This document shows, one piece after another, positions 11,401-14,714 of a stretch of 14,714 nt of DNA (position 1 is the first letter of the stretch; each line of letters starts with the position of its first letter). The notes beneath the pieces are model-generated. The model was not told the DNA's origin and did no database searches. It saw nothing but the letters and a program-made list of their open reading frames with translations. This DNA comes from Monoraphidium neglectum (Eukaryota > Chlorophyta > Chlorophyceae > Sphaeropleales > Selenastraceae). A program made the position numbers and the translations under genes. The stretch spans positions 6,483-21,196 of the forward strand of contig NW_014012873.1 of the NCBI RefSeq assembly GCF_000611645.1, given 5' to 3'.

Positions 11401-12020
11401 GCGCTGAAGACGAGCAGCAGGCACGGACACCGTGCAGTGAGAGAGATCTGGCGGCAGATTCAAGGTCTGCATTCTCTGTGGAGGAGGAGGACGACATTGG
11501 GATGCTCGGAGACATCAATGCAGGTGCTGGAGGGGCCTCGGACCCCGACACTGCTGGTGGAGCCTCCAAGCAGCAGCCGTCGCCAGGGCAGCCGCAGCTG
11601 GTGCTGCATGTGCCTGCGGGGATCCATCGCATGGTTGACGAGGGCCAGAATGGCTTGCCGGGCGACCGGGACTGGTTCCTGCGGTCCTCTGTGGTCAACC
11701 AAGCCGCGTGGGACGCAGTGGTCATGATTAAGGGCTGCCTGTGGTTCATGCAGGTGACCATCGCATACAGGCACCCTATTTTGCAGCAGCCCCTGATGCA
11801 GCTGCTTGCACGTGTGCGTCCCGCACCACAGCAGGTGGTGTTCTGCTTCGTGGTGCCTGAGCGCAACCTTCGTTTGTTCCAGGCCCAGCAGTACGTGCTC
11901 CCAGGCTGGAAGCAGCAGGCCACAACGTTTCCCCCGGAGCTTCACGGCATGTCGCAGGTTGTGATGGCCATTCGCAACGAGGAGATTATCAGGCGCGGCA
12001 GCGGCAGCGATGGCGGTTAG
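8491..12020 (+). CDS. Crinkler/RHS-type protein: P-loop NTPase fused to REase-like nuclease (6 exons, 651 aa)
   Basis: Exons: 8491-8695, 9441-9845, 10023-10234, 10586-10786, 10908-11014, 11195-12020. All junctions are in phase, total 1956 bases including TAG. Residues 1-140 are a variable header. The NTPase follows: Walker A GTPGVGKS at 145-152, Walker B VWLIFDD at 211-217, a sensor-like LILSSP at 231-236, FLPSWSISE at 253-261, and YGGVAR at 285-290. These motifs in this order are characteristic of the CR (Crinkler/RHS) NTPase. The C-terminal part resembles the family's restriction-endonuclease fold: FFEG with Glu397, WDAVV with Asp550, QVT at 563-565, HP at 570-571, and FVVP near 595-598 before a Phe-Gln-rich helix. 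A disordered insert at about 418-512 splits it and includes LKRQR, a possible nuclear signal. In other eukaryotes CR proteins act as nucleus-targeted effectors or DNA-damaging enzymes. No signal peptide is seen, so an intracellular role is more likely. Activity here is inferred. Confidence 0.87.
8696..9440 (+). other. Intron 1 of the NTPase-nuclease gene, with a 15-C run
   Basis: Donor GTGAGC follows codon phase 1, and acceptor TTCATGCAG precedes GC, which completes a Gly codon. At 745 bases it is by far the longest intron in the gene; the others are 121-351 bases. It holds 15 consecutive C at 9212-9226 and several open but featureless frames. No hidden coding exon could be supported. Confidence 0.75.
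11287..11523 (+). other. Possible exitron (in-frame retained intron) inside the last exon of the nuclease domain
   Basis: A textbook donor, GTGAGT, at 11287 and an acceptor, ATGCAG, ending at 11523 flank 237 bases. The segment is a multiple of three, has no stop, and both ends share phase (G then GT). Removing it would delete 79 residues, including the acidic and basic disordered insert. The acceptor lacks a pyrimidine tract, and the first residues (GGGEWCCQLL) look like conserved nuclease sequence, so retention is the default reading. Confidence 0.3.
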
Positions 12021-12341
12021 CTCTGCAGGTTGTGCTCCATGTTGGTGTTTCAACAGTTTGCAGTTGGGTAGACATGCACCCAAGGGGATGGATGGAGTCA
12101 CTTATCCAGACACAGACAAGCGTGGCCTCTCGCATCCTTGACTGGCAAGATGGTGTGTGTCAAGAAAGATCAACCCAACGACCGGAGCATATCTGTTTGC
12201 TCAATGCTGATGGCACAGCAGAATCAACCTGTTGGGCATCTTATATACTGTGCCTGAGAATCGGGCCCTCTTCAACATTCTATCATATGCCGTCTGATGA
12301 TTTGCGGGGCGGTGAACACAGCAAGATGACTGCAAAGTTGG

Positions 12342-12346
12342 TGTAA
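12342..12346 (+). terminator. TGTAA poly(A) signal for the NTPase-nuclease transcript
   Basis: TGTAA lies 322 bases after the stop at 12020. It is the polyadenylation signal known in green algae and the first good match I see after the stop. Cleavage would be expected roughly 10-20 bases on. The motif is short, so a chance match is possible. Confidence 0.45.
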
Positions 12347-12510
12347 AATGTTTGTTTTTCCTGTGCCACATTGCGAATACGTCAAAAGGCACGCTTTGCC
12401 TGTCATTGAAAACGTCGCAGTGGAATCATACATGCGATTCACGCGGGGCTCTCCGCAAGGAGGGGGGTGGGTGCTGCCTCTTGGCGGTTGTGGTGGGTTC
12501 GGCTGATGAA

Positions 12511-12612
12511 ATCAGTTACACATGAGGCTGCAATCGGTTTCGGGGTTTGTAGTCAGTTACAATTCCAAAGATGCTAAGCCTCGGGGGATTTTGTAATCAG
12601 AAATCAGTTACA
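12511..12612 (+). repeat. Three spaced copies of RTCAGTTACA-like motif
   Basis: ATCAGTTACA at 12511-12520, GTCAGTTACA at 12552-12561 and ATCAGTTACA at 12603-12612 share nine identical bases at spacings of 41 and 51. The intervening sequences do not obviously match each other. No function is assigned. Confidence 0.55.
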
Positions 12613-12911
12613 GCTGGGTGCCTGAGGGCTTCAGAGGGGTGCTGGGGACCGAGCAGGTTTATGCAAAACGGAGTACAGGTGAAGCCCCTGGAAATCTGGG
12701 CTGTCCTCAGACACACATATGATTGCTACTGGGCTCTCCATTGCAGTTGTTGCAAGCTAGGGCGCGTGGGAGGCAGGCACGGCGTGTTGCATGAGGGTTG
12801 CCCGCCGTTGCAGGTGCTGCAAGGGGTTGTCCAAGGAACGACCTCTTTCCTTTCCCATCCAGGAACTGACCACTTTCCTATGCTACGAAAAACGACACCA
12901 ACCGCTCTCTG

Positions 12912-13249
12912 TTCACCGCGAGGGTCGACACAGCTGTTGTGGTGGCATCCATTGCAGGTGCTGGCTGCAATTGAGTGTGCCTGTCAAGCGTGCGCACTTG
13001 CACGGGCGTCAGCAGCGCATGGGGGTGGCGCCTGCAGCCAGGCGTGGGGTGCATGCTTTTGGAGTTTCTGTGGTACAACCAGTCACAGGGTGACGCAATC
13101 GGCTGTGCACGGGCTGCATATAGTTTTTTCAGGGTGATGCAATCAGATGCATTGATGCAACCGGTTGCACAGGGCACTCGCTTCTGACCCCCACCAGCTG
13201 CTAAGAGGTTTGGTGGGGGATGTCTATGGTCCCGAGGTCCTGGGATGAA
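12912..13249 (-). repeat. Right arm of the long inverted repeat pair
   Basis: This is collinear with 7559-7989 on the opposite strand, about 84-88% identical in the three aligned blocks. Between the first and second blocks it has about 48 more bases than the left arm. The excess comes from a partial tandem duplication of a GGGTGAYGCAATC unit (about 13088 and 13132). The alignment fades beyond 13249-13285, and I could not find a sharp element end or a target-site duplication. Confidence 0.88.
13156..13169. repeat. 14-bp perfect palindrome, right arm
   Basis: TGCAACCGGTTGCA is the counterpart of the palindrome at 7639-7652. It lies in a cluster of TGCA-bounded units, including TGCAATCAGATGCA at 13138-13151 and TGCATTGATGCA at 13148-13159, which the left arm only partly has. 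Confidence 0.7.
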
Positions 13250-13648
13250 TGCCCCTGAATGCACTTCCAAAGTCCACTGCCCCCGAGTCCACGCTGCCCG
13301 GGCATGCAGAAGGCAGCTGCCGCACTCGTGGCGGCTGTGACCCCTCCAGCAGAAAGGCACTGGGCGTGGTCTGATCGCTTACACGCATCGTGATAGATTT
13401 TGTTTGACGCTCTTTAGCCCAAGCACACTCGATTTCAGCGCTTCGCGCGTGCCGTCGCAGTCCGGAACGTCAGCCCTCACACTCTCGTGCCCGTGAACCG
13501 CATAGAAAGCTACAAGCTTGTTGCACACAATAGTACTACGCTTGATCCCACCCGAGACACCCGCAACAAGATCGGTCCACGGTCTGGTACTTTGCCATCA
13601 GAGCGCGCTAACGGGTGACACCGTTCATCATATAAGGACAGCGTCGGT
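13250..13648. other. Upstream region of the LRR gene
   Basis: There is no supportable coding sequence. It holds the faded outer edge of the right repeat arm (to about 13285) and presumably the promoter of the plus-strand LRR gene, including TATAAGG at 13631-13637. That TATA-like site ends only 11 bases before the proposed ATG, unusually close for a true TATA box. Confidence 0.45.
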
Positions 13649-14427
13649 ATGGCCTTTCTTGGGCGTGGCCTTACGCTCGTGCTCGTGCTGGCGGTGGCGA
13701 CGGGTGCGCATGCCGGCCTGGCATCGTCAGCGGCGCCAGCGAGCCTTGCCGGGGCACGCGCGTCACGTGTCGCGGCGGCGCGTGGCGCCGCACCCAAATG
13801 TGTTGGTATAGATGGTTTGCATGAAAACAGCGTTGCGCACGTTCGCGCAAAAGCACAGCAGTACCGTGCAGTCGGACCCATGAGTGCCGCCATCAGCAAT
13901 TGAGGACCCTCGACTCGTGCCCCAATATATGGCGCGCCTCCCCCTCCCTCAAGCACCAGCCCCTCTTACCTCAATCCCCCCCCCACCCCGCACATCCGCG
14001 CCGTCTGGGCAGCCGCCAAGCCCCTCCAAGACCCGGCCGCAGCCCAACTGCAGGCACTTCTCGGCATCGCCTCAGCCATTGACAAGGTCGGCGCCCTGGC
14101 CGACTCCTGGACTGCCGCGCGAGGCGCCGCCGGAGGCTACTGCACGGCCTTTACTGGCGTCGCCTGCGACGGCCAAAGCAACGTTGTGCGGATCAGCTTG
14201 CAGGGCTGGGGGTGGTTCGGCGGCAGACTGCCCGCCGCCAGCCTCCTGCAGGCGCTCTCAAAGCTGACTGCCGTGGACTTCACAGCCACGGGGCTCACGG
14301 GCGAGCTGCCGCCCGACTGGGGCGGCCTGGCGGCGCTGGAGGAGGTCCGGCTGGGCGGCAACGCGCTGGCTGGGCCGCTGCCGCAGGAATGGGCGAGGCT
14401 GTCGCGCCTGAGGGTCCTGCAGCTGTT
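13649..14427 (+). CDS. Secreted or receptor-like leucine-rich repeat protein, 5' part (gene model unresolved, runs off right edge)
   Basis: The ATG at 13649 opens a clear signal peptide (MAFLGRGLTLVLVLAVATG, likely cut after AHA). The same frame, after a TGA at 13901-13903, continues from about 13954 with a Pro-rich stretch, then an LRR N-terminal cap (LQALLGIASAI, ALADSW, YC and CDG) and plant-type LRRs (LTGELPPDWGGL, LAGPLPQEW, LRVLQL). Exon end is placed at 14427 before a strong GTGAGT donor, phase 2, in mid-repeat. The TGA needs an intron around it. One phase-correct choice is 13861-13953 (CA then GTACCG, acceptor CCCTCAAG); another is GTATAG near 13806 with the acceptor CCGCAG near 14043. 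Plant and algal LRR proteins of this type bind peptides or glycans at the cell surface. The downstream parts, including any kinase, lie outside the window. Confidence 0.62.
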
Positions 14428-14714
14428 GTGAGTGGCGTGGCGGGCTGTCGCGGGGGCAATCCGAGGCATGAGTGGTGGATGCGAGCAAGGGCAAAAAAAC
14501 CCCTAAACCCCAGTGGCAGCCGGAAATTGGTGGGGCGCGAGGTGGCGGCTGCGGCATTGTGTTTGCAGTGTGTCTCCTCCACCCCTGCCCTACCTAGCGC
14601 CCCCTGCTCTGCATTCAGAGTCGGCGTCACTGACACCCCCGCGCCCTCCCCAGGGCACCCGCTTGGTCCCCATAGGTGCGTCCCCAACCGCCCCCCGCCC
14701 TCGCACCGCACCCC
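14428..14714 (+). other. Start of an LRR-gene intron; nothing else recognisable
   Basis: The stretch begins with donor GTGAGTGG. AG acceptors occur near 14569 and 14652, but none of the frames that follow gives LRR sequence, so the intron probably continues past the window. A single telomere-like unit, CCCCTAAACCCC, at about 14500-14511 is too short to mean anything. Confidence 0.4.

Larger units (their letters stand above)
12021..12911. other. 3' UTR and intergenic sequence; no supportable gene
   Basis: The first about 340 bases are probably 3' UTR of the NTPase-nuclease gene. The rest holds three spaced TCAGTTACA motifs (12512-12612). It also holds part of a 188-codon open frame (12571-13137) that runs into the right repeat arm, has no domain and no start context, and looks non-coding. 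Confidence 0.55.
7559..13249. mobile_element. Candidate 5.7-kb element: inverted repeats flanking a CR-type NTPase-nuclease gene
   Basis: The two collinear inverted arms enclose exactly one complete gene, the NTPase-nuclease at 8491-12020. Crinkler/RHS-type genes are known to be linked with transposon biology: RHS genes of trypanosomes are retrotransposon insertion hot spots, and the family has been proposed to come from mobile elements. Against it: no transposase or integrase is seen, the arms differ by about 14%, the outer ends are fuzzy, and no target-site duplication is visible. Two chance insertions of the same dispersed repeat would look similar. Confidence 0.3.

Noticed and set aside
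12571..13137. 188-codon plus-strand frame
   Set aside because: It crosses from unique sequence into the right repeat arm, has no domain, and no splice or start support.
13510..13956. 148-codon minus-strand frame
   Set aside because: It lies opposite the signal-peptide exon of the LRR gene; its Ala/Arg-rich composition is a shadow effect.
14497..14511. Telomere-like AAACCCCTAAACCCC
   Set aside because: It is a single imperfect unit, expected by chance in GC-rich sequence.

Overview
The window looks like nuclear DNA of a GC-rich eukaryote, most probably a chlorophyte green alga. The reasons are spliced genes with many short introns of about 90-320 bases, GC-rich exons with GTGCG/GTGAG/GTGGG donors, alanine-rich proteins with long CAG tracts, a TGTAA-type poly(A) signal, and a receptor-like LRR protein. 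This placement is inference. I see no bacterial operons, rRNA, tRNA or CRISPR.

Region by region: (1) Bases 1-6246, minus strand, hold the first eleven exons (about 1300 codons) of a giant coiled-coil protein that runs off the left edge. Every splice junction I placed keeps phase. Its largest exon (2441 bases) carries three diverged copies of a 180-190 residue module, each with a different low-complexity expansion at the same point: a Gln-Gln-Glu minisatellite, a pure run of 27 CAG codons, and a glycine run. (2) Bases 6247-7558 are an intergenic stretch with one good hairpin and no supportable gene. (3) Bases 7559-7989 and 12912-13249 are two diverged but collinear copies of one repeat in opposite orientation, about 84-88% identical in three blocks. 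(4) Between them, bases 8491-12020 on the plus strand hold a complete six-exon gene for a 651-residue protein: a P-loop NTPase fused to a restriction-endonuclease-like domain, matching the Crinkler/RHS ('CR') effector architecture. A probable 5' leader intron and a TGTAA signal complete the transcript. (5) From 13649 to the right edge is the start of a secreted or receptor-like LRR gene, with an unresolved in-frame TGA between its signal peptide and its LRR region.

The most interesting arrangement is the whole NTPase-nuclease gene sitting inside a pair of inverted repeats. Both arms hold a 14-base palindrome whose two differences between arms are symmetric, so the palindrome is kept. Together this suggests a roughly 5.7 kb element that carries, or once mobilised, a CR-type gene. 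No target-site duplication or transposase was found, so the element is a hypothesis. The flanking coiled-coil and LRR genes look like ordinary chromosomal genes with no visible functional link to it.
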